A stretch of 5,615 nucleotides of DNA from an uncultured Bacteroidales bacterium (GCA_946408295.1 CAMJRT010000093.1:1-5615); one strand, 5' to 3'; counted from the stretch's first letter, positions 1-5,615 are shown. The notes: generated by a model from the letters alone, not told the origin. Numbers and translations are program-made.

Positions 1-1
1 G

Positions 2-1336
2 GCTTCCGATGACGAATTTGACCGTCTGGAAGCCTGTGGCGTGAAGATGCTGGACCATCCGATGGATTATCAGATTGTCAAAGACGGAGACTACTATCAC
101 GATCCGAAACTGGACGATCAGGAAATCACCTGGCATTATGCGGTAGTGGATAAGGATTTTGAGTTTCCGGAAGGCATTCGTTATGAGATTCTGGACCATT
201 GTTTCCTGTCCGAGAACCAGGGTTATACGCGGGCGACGGCCGATGTGGACTGGGATGCGGTAGAAAAGGAGGCTTACCGTCTGACCGGCAATGAAAACCT
301 GTATGTGGATCCTTCCACGAAAGGGGGTGCCGTCCAGCCTTCGGGCCGTATCACCATCAGCGATCCTCATTACTTGGGCGGCAAACCCATCGGTCTGGCG
401 GGTGCGCAGATTATGACCAATGTATTTATCAAATTCTCCACCACCTATTGCGACCGTGATGGCTATTATGTCATTCCGAAGAAATACAGCGGGGATCCTT
501 ATTACCGGGTGGTCTTCAAAAACAGCAAAGGCTTTGCCATCGGCTTCAACTGGATATTGGTGCCGGCCTCGGTCTCGACGCTGGGGCGGAGCGGTCCGGA
601 AGGGGTCAGTTATCAAATCACAAGGGATTCTGACTACGAACTTTTTACGCGCGGGATCACCAATAATGCTGCTTACGACTATTTCGAACGCTGCTCTTCC
701 GGTGAATTGGGCGTTGCCCCTCCGCCGTCGAACTTGCGCTTCTGGATGTTCAACTGGCTGGATTGCAGTTCGGCCGTGATGATGCAGCAGGGTGCGCTCT
801 ATGATATGAATATCTTTACCAAAATCCTGGGGGAGTACTTGTTCCTGCTCAAATTCTTCTCGCCGGATATCACCATCGGCACGAAAGATTACGGGCAGCC
901 CTATCATATCTATTCCAGCGTCGTACACGAGATGGCGCACGCCAGCCACTTTTCGCAGGTAGGCACCCAGTATTGGACACCTTATATTATAGATATATTG
1001 CAGGCGTATATCGCCAGTGATTTTACCGCCGCCTACGGGAACGGGACGGAAGACAACGCCGGCTACTGTGAAGTCGGGGAGATGTGGGCCTACTATCTGG
1101 AAAGCAAACTTTTTGAGCAGCGCTACCATTTCCATTGGGCGCCTTTCGGCAGCGGCTATTGGTTCCAACCCCAGATTCTGACGGCTTTGGAGGAGAGGGG
1201 ATTGACGACGGAAGAAATTTTCGCCTCGCTCAAACCGGAGATCAATACGGTTGCCAAATTGCGAGAGAGCCTGATTGCCACCGTCCCGGCGAAGCGCAAC
1301 CTGATTAACCAGATTTTTGATCGCTATGGCAAATAA
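2..1336 (+). CDS. Putative zinc metallopeptidase (HExxH), 5'-partial
   Basis: The reading frame is already open at the first bases of the window, so the gene is probably cut at its 5' end. The GTG at 41 and the ATG at 47 are unlikely true starts, because no signal peptide follows either one. Residue numbers below count from codon 41. Residues about 102-175 (GRITI ... DRDGYYVIP) look like a carboxypeptidase-regulatory-type beta-sandwich. The C-terminal half carries VVHEMAHASHF; its HEMAH zinc-binding motif lies at bases 926-940 (residues 296-300). The downstream CEVGEMWAYYLE stretch offers Glu344 or Glu347 as a possible third zinc ligand, as in gluzincin-like peptidases. Similar uncharacterised metallopeptidases occur among Bacteroidales surface lipoproteins, but the N-terminus that would show a lipobox is missing here. 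The stop codon overlaps the next gene by 11 bases, so co-expression with the DUF3575 and Mfa2-like genes is likely. The substrate is unknown. The peptidase fold is fairly likely; its activity is inferred. Confidence 0.8.
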   Translation, partial: ASDDEFDRLEACGVKMLDHPMDYQIVKDGDYYHDPKLDDQEITWHYAVVDKDFEFPEGIRYEILDHCFLSENQGYTRATADVDWDAVEKEAYRLTGNENLYVDPSTKGGAVQPSGRITISDPHYLGGKPIGLAGAQIMTNVFIKFSTTYCDRDGYYVIPKKYSGDPYYRVVFKNSKGFAIGFNWILVPASVSTLGRSGPEGVSYQITRDSDYELFTRGITNNAAYDYFERCSSGELGVAPPPSNLRFWMFNWLDCSSAVMMQQGALYDMNIFTKILGEYLFLLKFFSPDITIGTKDYGQPYHIYSSVVHEMAHASHFSQVGTQYWTPYIIDILQAYIASDFTAAYGNGTEDNAGYCEVGEMWAYYLESKLFEQRYHFHWAPFGSGYWFQPQILTALEERGLTTEEIFASLKPEINTVAKLRESLIATVPAKRNLINQIFDRYGK

Positions 1337-1892
1337 ATATCCTGCCGTACTTCTGGCCCCGGTGTTATCCTTGTTTCTGTTGTCAGCTGGGATCCCGGTC
1401 GGGGCCCAGAAGTTTTCGGTGGCTACCAATCTGGCGGACTACGCCAATTTCGGTACGCTGAACTTGGATGTGTCCTATGCTGTCGCCCGTAACTGGAGTG
1501 TGATGGCAGGGGCCAAATACAACCCGTTCTCCTTTCAGAATGGGGAATTGCTCAACAAGCAGCGGACCTTTTCGCTGGGTGCCCGGTGGTGGCCCTGGCA
1601 CATTTACTCCGGATTTTGGATTTCGTCCAAGGCGCAGTATATGGAGTATAGCAGCGGGGGTATCCGTTCCCGGCAGACGCAGGAAGGCGACGCCTACGGC
1701 CTGGGATTCGGCGGTGGGTATTCCTATATGCTGGGTTCGCATTGGAATCTCGAAGCCGGGCTGGGGTTTTGGGGCGGTTACCGGAAATATACGCTGTATG
1801 ACTGTCCCCGTTGCGGGACCACCCGTGAGCGGGGTGGCCGGGCCTTTATTATGCCGAATGATATCATACTATCGATTGCTTATGTGTTTTAA
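1326..1892 (+). CDS. DUF3575 family outer-membrane beta-barrel-like protein
   Basis: This 188-residue protein begins with a signal peptide: Asn-Lys, then a hydrophobic stretch, then a probable signal peptidase I cut after VGA (residue 27), before QKFSVATN. The mature part is a run of alternating, aromatic-rich beta strands (WSVMAGAKYNPFSF, FSLGARWWPW, WNLEAGLGFWGGY) and ends in Phe, as outer-membrane barrel proteins do. The opening 'K-x-x-V-x-T-N', the 'YNP' strand and the late CPRCG motif (Cys160, Cys163) match DUF3575 as I know it. This family is common in Bacteroidales loci encoding FimA/Mfa1-type fimbriae. Its biochemical role is not established; help in exporting or assembling surface subunits is an inference. 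I chose the ATG at 1326 over the TTG at 1317. It overlaps the peptidase stop by 11 bases, the same overlap as at this gene's own 3' junction. Confidence 0.83.
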   Translation: MANKYPAVLLAPVLSLFLLSAGIPVGAQKFSVATNLADYANFGTLNLDVSYAVARNWSVMAGAKYNPFSFQNGELLNKQRTFSLGARWWPWHIYSGFWISSKAQYMEYSSGGIRSRQTQEGDAYGLGFGGGYSYMLGSHWNLEAGLGFWGGYRKYTLYDCPRCGTTRERGGRAFIMPNDIILSIAYVF

Positions 1893-2715
1893 TGGTTTTG
1901 TATTCGCGCAAGCGGCGCGTCCGGGAGGGCGGCTTGGTGTGGCTTTGTTGCTGACCATTCTGCTTACCGCCTGTTCCATCAAGGAAAATCGCAGTCATTG
2001 TCCTTGTCATCTTCTATTGGATCTGTCGGAAGTATCGCCCGAGTTGTTTGACTCGCTGGATGTCGCCTTGGATGAAGGGAATGGCAGAGCGCAGCGCTTT
2101 CCGCTCCGCCTTTCCCTCCTTCCTCCCGGTCCCGTGGCGATTGATGTGGCCAAGGGCCGTCTTTTGCTCAATGTCTGCGCGCTGGAAAACGGGGCAGTCT
2201 GGCTGTCATCCACCGAAGATGTGATGGCGATTCCGCCCGGGGAGCAATGTCCGCCCCTGTATCTGCATTCGGCGTCCTTGGATACGGATGTTGAAGAATT
2301 GACGGAACCGGTGGTGCTTCACAAAAGTTTTTGCTCCCTGCATATATTGATGGAGGGAACCGATTCTTCGCAACCCTATCCTTTTGCTTTGCAACTCAAG
2401 GGCGATGTGGACGGCTATGATGCGAACGGGCAGCCGAAGGAGGGGCTGTTTAATCCTTGTGTCTATCCGACGCCCGACGGACAATGTACCATGCGGGTGC
2501 CCCGACAAAAAGATGACACGCTGGAACTGCTGATGTGCGAGAATGAAGTGCCGCTGGCGACCTTTGCCCTGGGCGAGTACCTGAAGGCGGGCGGATACGA
2601 TTGGACGGCTCCCGATTTGGCCGATGTATCCGTTCAGATTGACTGTGCCCGACTGACATTACGGATAAAAATTGAAAAATGGAGCGAGACTTACTATTTT
2701 AATATTGAAATATAA
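1882..2715 (+). CDS. FimB/Mfa2-family fimbrial anchor-like lipoprotein
   Basis: This is a 277-residue predicted lipoprotein. The first 30 residues contain an Arg-bearing n-region (ARPGGR) and the hydrophobic core GVALLLTILL, ending in the lipobox LTAC with the lipidated Cys at residue 31 (codon 1972). Right after it, CSIKENRSHCPC followed by a 'LLLDLS' strand resembles the start of FimB/Mfa2-type subunits, which anchor or cap Bacteroidales type V pili and carry two beta-sandwich domains. The C-terminal strands (LTLRIKIEKWSETYYFNIEI) also fit that family. The N-terminal and C-terminal match is by eye, so a related minor-pilin family (for example DUF4906-like) is possible. I chose the ATG at 1882, overlapping the DUF3575 stop by 11 bases. 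The in-frame ATG at 1858 and GTG at 1939 are less likely. The reading frame stays open upstream to 1540, but that part is DUF3575 sequence. No fimbrillin partner is visible in the window. Confidence 0.75.
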   Translation: MCFNGFVFAQAARPGGRLGVALLLTILLTACSIKENRSHCPCHLLLDLSEVSPELFDSLDVALDEGNGRAQRFPLRLSLLPPGPVAIDVAKGRLLLNVCALENGAVWLSSTEDVMAIPPGEQCPPLYLHSASLDTDVEELTEPVVLHKSFCSLHILMEGTDSSQPYPFALQLKGDVDGYDANGQPKEGLFNPCVYPTPDGQCTMRVPRQKDDTLELLMCENEVPLATFALGEYLKAGGYDWTAPDLADVSVQIDCARLTLRIKIEKWSETYYFNIEI

Positions 2716-2734
2716 AAAATTATTTTTACCTTTG
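2704..2734 (+). promoter_or_regulatory. Bacteroidota-type promoter for tRNA-Leu
   Basis: A perfect TAnnTTTG -7 box (TACCTTTG, 2727-2734) has ATTG at 2704-2707 as its -33 element, with a 19-bp spacer. This matches the primary sigma factor consensus of Bacteroides. Transcription should begin around 2740, leaving only a few bases of leader before the tRNA at 2747. The -33 element lies inside the last codons of the lipoprotein gene. The same core recurs upstream of rpmF. Confidence 0.8.
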
Positions 2735-2746
2735 CAGTCCTCAAAA

Positions 2747-2830
2747 GCGCGAGTGGCGAAATTGGTAGACGCGCTACTCTCAGGAGGTAGTGCCAGAAAT
2801 GGTGTGTCAGTTCGAATCTGATCTCGCGCA
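2747..2830 (+). tRNA. tRNA-Leu (anticodon CAG)
   Basis: A full cloverleaf can be drawn. The acceptor GCGCGAG (2747-2753) pairs with CTCGCGC (2823-2829), with discriminator A at 2830. The D arm contains AAATTGGTAGAC. The anticodon stem CTACT/GGTAG (2774-2778, 2786-2790) has one T-G wobble and closes the loop CTCAGGA, giving anticodon CAG at 2781-2783, which reads CUG. The variable arm GCCA-GAAA-TGGT is long, as expected for a class II leucine tRNA. The T arm has loop TTCGAAT. CCA is not encoded (the next bases are CGA), so it must be added after transcription. Confidence 0.95.
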
Positions 2831-2858
2831 CGAAAGACTGGAAAGTCGTTTTAGACAA

Positions 2859-2892
2859 GGATGATCAAAAGGCTTTTTGGTCATCCTTTTTT
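2859..2892 (+). terminator. Intrinsic terminator or attenuator between tRNA-Leu and typA
   Basis: A 12-bp stem (2859-2870 with 2875-2886, one T-G wobble) closes a GGCT loop and is followed directly by six Ts (2887-2892). This is a textbook rho-independent terminator shape and would end the tRNA-Leu transcript, and any readthrough from the surface operon. It finishes only 11 bases before the typA start codon, and no other promoter for typA is visible, so it may terminate only partly and set how much typA is transcribed. Confidence 0.8.
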
Positions 2893-2903
2893 CAAAAAAG
2901 AGT

Positions 2904-4715
2904 ATGCAAGACATTAGAAATATAGCGATTATCGCCCACGTCGACCACGGCAAGACGACGCTGGTGGACCGTATGATCTATCAGGCCAAACTGGTTCGTG
3001 ACCAGGAAAAGTTGGGCGAGTTGATTCTCGACAATAACGATTTGGAGCGGGAGCGGGGCATCACCATTCTGGCCAAGAACGTTTCCGTCAATTACAAAGG
3101 GGTCAAAATCAATATCATCGACACGCCGGGCCACAGCGATTTCGGTGGAGAGGTGGAGCGGGTGCTCAATATGGCGGACGGCGTGCTGCTGCTGGTGGAT
3201 GCCTTCGAAGGGTGTATGCCGCAGACCCGTTTCGTGTTGCAAAAGGCCATCGAACTGGGCAAGAAACCCATTGTGGTCGTCAATAAGGTGGATAAGCCCA
3301 ACTGCCGTCCGGCAGAGGTGCAGGAAGAGGTGTTCGACTTGATGTTTACTTTGGGCGCGACCGAAGACCAGTTGGACTTCAAAACGGTGTTCGGCAGTGC
3401 CAAGCAAGGGTGGATGTCGCTGGATTGGAAGCAGCCGACCGAAGATATCAATGTCCTTCTGGATACGATTCTGGAAGAGATTCCCGCCCCTGAAATCCTG
3501 GAAGGAACGCCGCAGATGCTGGTTTCCTCGTTGGAATATTCGCCGTATGTGGGCCGTATCGCCGTCGGGCGCATCACCCGGGGCGAACTGACGGCCGGTA
3601 TGCCGATTACGCTTTGCAAACGTTATGATATCCAGCAGAAGCAGCGCATCAAAGAACTGATGGTGTTCACGGGCTTGGGGAAGACCAAGGTGGACCATGT
3701 GCAATGCGGCGATATCTGTGCCCTGGTGGGCATCGACGGTTTTGAAATCGGTGATACCATTGCCGATGCGGAGAATCCGGAGCCGCTTCCGCCCATTTCG
3801 GTGGATGAGCCGACGATGAGTATGCTGTTCAGTATCAATAATTCTCCTTTCTTCGGCCGTGACGGTAAATTTGTGACCTCCCGTCACCTCAAAGAGCGCT
3901 TGGAGAAGGAACTGGAGAAAAACCTGGCGTTGCGCGTGAAACCGGGTGCCAATGCCGATTCTTTCATCGTGTATGGCCGTGGCGTGCTGCATCTTTCGGT
4001 CCTTATCGAGACGATGCGCCGTGAGGGCTTCGAATTGCAGGTGGGGCAGCCCAAGGTCTTGGATAAGACCATCGGGGGACAGCGTTGCGAGCCGATTGAG
4101 AACCTGACCATCGATGTCCCCGAGGAGTCGGTGGGCAAGGCGATTGAGCTGACGACCCGCCGCAAGGGTGCGCTCGTGCATATGGATACCCGCGGCGACC
4201 GCACGCACCTGGAATTTGACATTCCTTCCCGCGGACTGATCGGACTTCGTTCCAACCTGCTTACGGCGACGGCCGGCGAAGCGGTGGTGGCCCACCGGCT
4301 CAAGGGATACGAGCCTTACAAGGGGGAAATCGAGGGCCGTACCAACGGTTCGCTCGTGTCGTTGGAGACCGGCGTTTCGGTGGCTTATTCGATGGATAAA
4401 TTGCAGGATCGCGGCCGTTTCTTCATCGATCCCGGCGAGGAAATCTACGAGGGACAGGTGGTCGGCGAGCATACGCGCGAGCGGGATTTGAACATCAATA
4501 TCTGCAAGACCAAGAAATTGACCAATGTGCGCGCTGCCGGCAGCGATGAAAAGGTGATGCTGCCGCCTCCCATCCGTTTTTCCTTGGAAGAGGCGTTGGA
4601 GTATATTCAAGAGGATGAACTGGTGGAAGTGACGCCGAAGGCGATGCGCATCCGCAAGATTATCCTCAGTCCGCTGGAGCGCAAACGCAAGGGCGGCAAT
4701 GCGGAGGACGAATAA
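2904..4715 (+). CDS. typA: Translational GTPase TypA/BipA
   Basis: This 603-residue protein has the full TypA length (about 600-610) and is related to EF-G and LepA. The GTPase motifs are intact: the P-loop AHVDHGKT at residues 11-18, RERGIT at 49-54, DTPGH at 73-77, NKVD at 127-130 and a SAKQGW G5 region. The following domains include a beta-barrel segment (YVGRIAVGRITRGEL), an EF-G-like domain (GRGVLHLSVLIETMRREGFE) and the TypA-specific C-terminal region (GRTNGSLVSLETG; IRFSLEEALEYIQEDELVEVTP). TypA binds 70S ribosomes and supports ribosome assembly and growth under stress such as cold. I chose the ATG at 2904 because MQDIRNIAIIAHVDHG is the usual family start; the TTG at 2877 lies inside the terminator stem. 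The leader is AAAAAAGAGT, with no strong Shine-Dalgarno, as is common in Bacteroidota. The DUF177 gene follows after 20 bases, likely in the same transcript. Confidence 0.97.
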   Translation: MQDIRNIAIIAHVDHGKTTLVDRMIYQAKLVRDQEKLGELILDNNDLERERGITILAKNVSVNYKGVKINIIDTPGHSDFGGEVERVLNMADGVLLLVDAFEGCMPQTRFVLQKAIELGKKPIVVVNKVDKPNCRPAEVQEEVFDLMFTLGATEDQLDFKTVFGSAKQGWMSLDWKQPTEDINVLLDTILEEIPAPEILEGTPQMLVSSLEYSPYVGRIAVGRITRGELTAGMPITLCKRYDIQQKQRIKELMVFTGLGKTKVDHVQCGDICALVGIDGFEIGDTIADAENPEPLPPISVDEPTMSMLFSINNSPFFGRDGKFVTSRHLKERLEKELEKNLALRVKPGANADSFIVYGRGVLHLSVLIETMRREGFELQVGQPKVLDKTIGGQRCEPIENLTIDVPEESVGKAIELTTRRKGALVHMDTRGDRTHLEFDIPSRGLIGLRSNLLTATAGEAVVAHRLKGYEPYKGEIEGRTNGSLVSLETGVSVAYSMDKLQDRGRFFIDPGEEIYEGQVVGEHTRERDLNINICKTKKLTNVRAAGSDEKVMLPPPIRFSLEEALEYIQEDELVEVTPKAMRIRKIILSPLERKRKGGNAEDE

Positions 4716-4735
4716 TCCATGGCGCCCCGAGGACG

Positions 4736-5257
4736 ATGACACCTGAACTCCAGATTCCCTTGACGGGTTTGAAGACCTATCCCGAGACTACGCGGTTTGC
4801 GGTTTCGGGGGATTTTTTCAAGGCTTTCGGTCAAGAGGACGTACTGGATTCCGATCTTCTTTTGACGGTGGTTTTGGATAAGGAGCCCGGCGGTTTTTCC
4901 TTGAAACTGGATTTTGAGGGAAAGTTGACGCTGCGCTGCGACCGTTGTATGGAAGAGATGGACTGGCCGATGGGTTTTTCGGCCCGATATGCCCTCCGGC
5001 GTGCTTCGGATAAAGATTCCGAGGATGTGGAGGAAACGGAAGACGGGCGGGAAATCATCCCGCTGGATCCGTCCGACAAGGTTTTTGATTTGTCACAACT
5101 GGTGTATGATGAACTTTGCCTGAGCATCCCCATCCGGCATACGCATCCCGATGGAAAATGCAATCCCGAAAGCCTTAAATACCTGACGGAAAATCCCGGA
5201 GGGGAGGGCGAAGTGATGGATACGCCCTTTGCCGGATTAAAGGATTTGAAATTATAG
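4736..5257 (+). CDS. DUF177 (YceD-type) protein, rpmF partner
   Basis: This is a 173-residue cytosolic protein of the DUF177/YceD family, which is encoded next to rpmF in many bacteria and is linked to large-subunit rRNA or ribosome production (in plants, 23S rRNA accumulation). Supporting features are LRCDRC (Cys68 and Cys71 of a CxxC), an acidic middle stretch (about residues 92-106), the conserved DLSQLVYDELCLSIPI segment with HPDGKCNP (Cys142), and a C-terminal FAGLKDLKL like the family's 'DPR-x-x-x-L-K-x-L' ending. The ATG at 4736 is preceded by a GAGG stretch. The upstream ATG at 4719 is in another frame and stops after six codons. The gene lies 20 bases after typA and probably shares its transcript; rpmF follows with an added promoter. 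Confidence 0.9.
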   Translation: MTPELQIPLTGLKTYPETTRFAVSGDFFKAFGQEDVLDSDLLLTVVLDKEPGGFSLKLDFEGKLTLRCDRCMEEMDWPMGFSARYALRRASDKDSEDVEETEDGREIIPLDPSDKVFDLSQLVYDELCLSIPIRHTHPDGKCNPESLKYLTENPGGEGEVMDTPFAGLKDLKL

Positions 5258-5288
5258 TTGAAATTCACAATCTTTTTTCTTACCTTTG
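5257..5288 (+). promoter_or_regulatory. Bacteroidota-type promoter for rpmF
   Basis: TACCTTTG at 5281-5288 is a perfect TAnnTTTG -7 box. GTTG at 5257-5260 serves as the -33 element with a 20-bp spacer. Initiation is expected near 5294, giving a leader of roughly 34 bases that is very A-rich just before the rpmF ATG and has no Shine-Dalgarno. This promoter lets L32 be made in excess over TypA and DUF177. Confidence 0.8.
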
Positions 5289-5327
5289 CAGGCTCAAAAG
5301 ATAATTATAAATAAAGAACGATAAAAA

Positions 5328-5513
5328 ATGGCACATCCGAAACACAAACACTCCAAACAGCGGAGAGACAAGAGGAGAACGCACGATGTAGCGGTCGTCC
5401 CCACTTTGACCACTTGCCCCAACTGCGGCGCTACGGTCCAATATCACCGGGTTTGTCCCGAGTGCGGCTACTACAGAGGCCGTCAGATTATTGAGAAGAA
5501 GGTCGCTGAGTAA
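5328..5513 (+). CDS. rpmF: 50S ribosomal protein L32 (bL32)
   Basis: This 61-residue, strongly basic protein begins MAHPKHKHSKQRRDKRRTH, the typical bL32 N-terminus. It continues with a zinc ribbon, CPNC (Cys30, Cys33) and CPEC (Cys43, Cys46), followed by GYYRGRQ, so it is the zinc-binding (C+) form rather than the Cys-free paralogue. It is a structural component of the large ribosomal subunit. It lies 70 bases after the DUF177 gene, an order conserved across many phyla, and has its own promoter at 5257-5288. Confidence 0.97.
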   Translation: MAHPKHKHSKQRRDKRRTHDVAVVPTLTTCPNCGATVQYHRVCPECGYYRGRQIIEKKVAE

Positions 5514-5531
5514 TCAGTGATTTTCTTTTTT
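5501..5531 (+). terminator. Possible weak terminator overlapping the rpmF stop
   Basis: TCGCTGA (5503-5509) can pair with TCAGTGA (5514-5520) around a GTAA loop with one G-U pair; two further G-U pairs are possible outside it. TTTTCTTTTTT (5521-5531) follows. The stem includes the last rpmF codons and the loop and edge take in the TAA. The stem is short and weak, so partial termination, with readthrough into the tRNA-Arg, seems as likely as a full stop. Confidence 0.4.
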
Positions 5532-5534
5532 AGG

Positions 5535-5550
5535 CCCACCCTTTCGTGGG
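5535..5550 (+). other. Short hairpin upstream of tRNA-Arg
   Basis: CCCAC (5535-5539) and GTGGG (5546-5550) pair perfectly around a CCTTTC loop, four bases before the tRNA-Arg 5' end. T-rich sequence lies before the hairpin, not after it, so it does not look like a terminator for the + strand; on the other strand it is followed by A's. It could be a pre-tRNA leader structure. Confidence 0.35.
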
Positions 5551-5554
5551 ATGC

Positions 5555-5615
5555 GGCCCCTTAGTTCAACGGATAGAACGGAAGTTTCCTAAACTTTAAA
5601 TAGTGGTTCGATTCC
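5555..5615 (+). tRNA. tRNA-Arg (anticodon CCT), 3'-partial
   Basis: The window ends in the T arm. The visible parts are the acceptor 5' strand GGCCCCT (5555-5561), D stem GTTC/GAAC (5564-5567, 5576-5579) with loop AACGGATA, anticodon stem GAAGT/ACTTT (5581-5585, 5593-5597; one G-T pair), loop TTCCTAA with anticodon CCT at 5588-5590 (reads AGG), a four-base variable loop, T stem AGTGG and loop TTCGATT. The acceptor 3' strand is outside the window, so pairing there cannot be checked. No promoter box is visible between rpmF and this gene, so co-transcription with rpmF is likely. Confidence 0.87.

Noticed and set aside
41..46. GTG at 41 as the true start of the peptidase
   Set aside because: The frame is open to the window edge and no signal peptide follows, so the gene most likely starts upstream.
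1317..1325. TTG start for the DUF3575 gene
   Set aside because: ATG at 1326 gives a normal signal peptide and the same 11-base overlap as the next junction.
1540..1881. 5' extension of the Mfa2-like reading frame
   Set aside because: This stretch encodes DUF3575 in another frame, and the signal peptide with lipobox begins only after 1882.
2877..2903. Upstream TTG start for typA
   Set aside because: It lies in the terminator stem and would add residues the family lacks.
4719..4739. Tiny frame starting ATG at 4719 between typA and the DUF177 gene
   Set aside because: Only six codons and no sign of function; a leader peptide cannot be supported.
2892..4742. Very long open frame on the minus strand opposite typA (about 616 codons)
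   Set aside because: It mirrors the typA codon structure, typA is clearly the real gene, and the antisense product resembles no protein family I know. Long antisense frames are common opposite GC-rich, codon-biased genes.
5535..5550. CCCAC/GTGGG hairpin as a terminator
   Set aside because: T-rich sequence precedes it rather than follows, and on the minus strand it is followed by A's.
1..5615. CRISPR array, insertion sequence or prophage genes
   Set aside because: No regularly spaced repeats, transposase or integrase motifs, or phage genes were seen in the window.

Overview
The window looks like chromosomal DNA from a Bacteroidales-type bacterium (phylum Bacteroidota). Three things point there. 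Two promoters carry the TAnnTTTG -7 box, each with a TTG-type -33 element 19-20 bp upstream. The tRNA-Leu gene lacks an encoded CCA end. The first three genes belong to families typical of Bacteroidales surface loci: a HExxH metallopeptidase, a DUF3575 protein and a FimB/Mfa2-type lipoprotein. The coding sequence is moderately GC-rich while promoters and leaders are very AT-rich. I cannot name the family or genus from the sequence alone.

Bases 2-2715 are a compact surface-protein operon on the + strand. It holds the 3' part of a putative zinc metallopeptidase, then a small outer-membrane beta-barrel-like DUF3575 protein, then a lipoprotein resembling fimbrial anchor or tip subunits (FimB/Mfa2 family). 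Each gene overlaps the next by exactly 11 bases (ATG...TAA), which suggests translational coupling and co-production. No fimbrillin (major pilin) gene is visible, and the operon's 5' end lies outside the window.

Bases 2704-2892 hold a growth-type promoter embedded in the end of the lipoprotein gene, a complete tRNA-Leu (anticodon CAG) and a strong terminator-like hairpin. Bases 2904-5513 are housekeeping: the ribosome-associated GTPase TypA/BipA, a DUF177 (YceD-type) protein, and ribosomal protein L32 (rpmF) with its own promoter. The typA start codon comes 11 bases after the U-tract of the hairpin and no separate typA promoter is visible, so readthrough from the tRNA-Leu promoter, with the hairpin as an attenuator, is plausible. 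After rpmF the window ends inside a tRNA-Arg gene (anticodon CCT).

The housekeeping half is about translation: two tRNAs, a translational GTPase, L32 and its usual DUF177 partner. The surface operon is the accessory part. No CRISPR array, insertion sequence or prophage gene is visible. The most unusual points are the protease coupled to DUF3575 and Mfa2-type genes, the hairpin just upstream of typA, and an extended promoter plus start-region motif shared by the tRNA-Leu and rpmF promoters.
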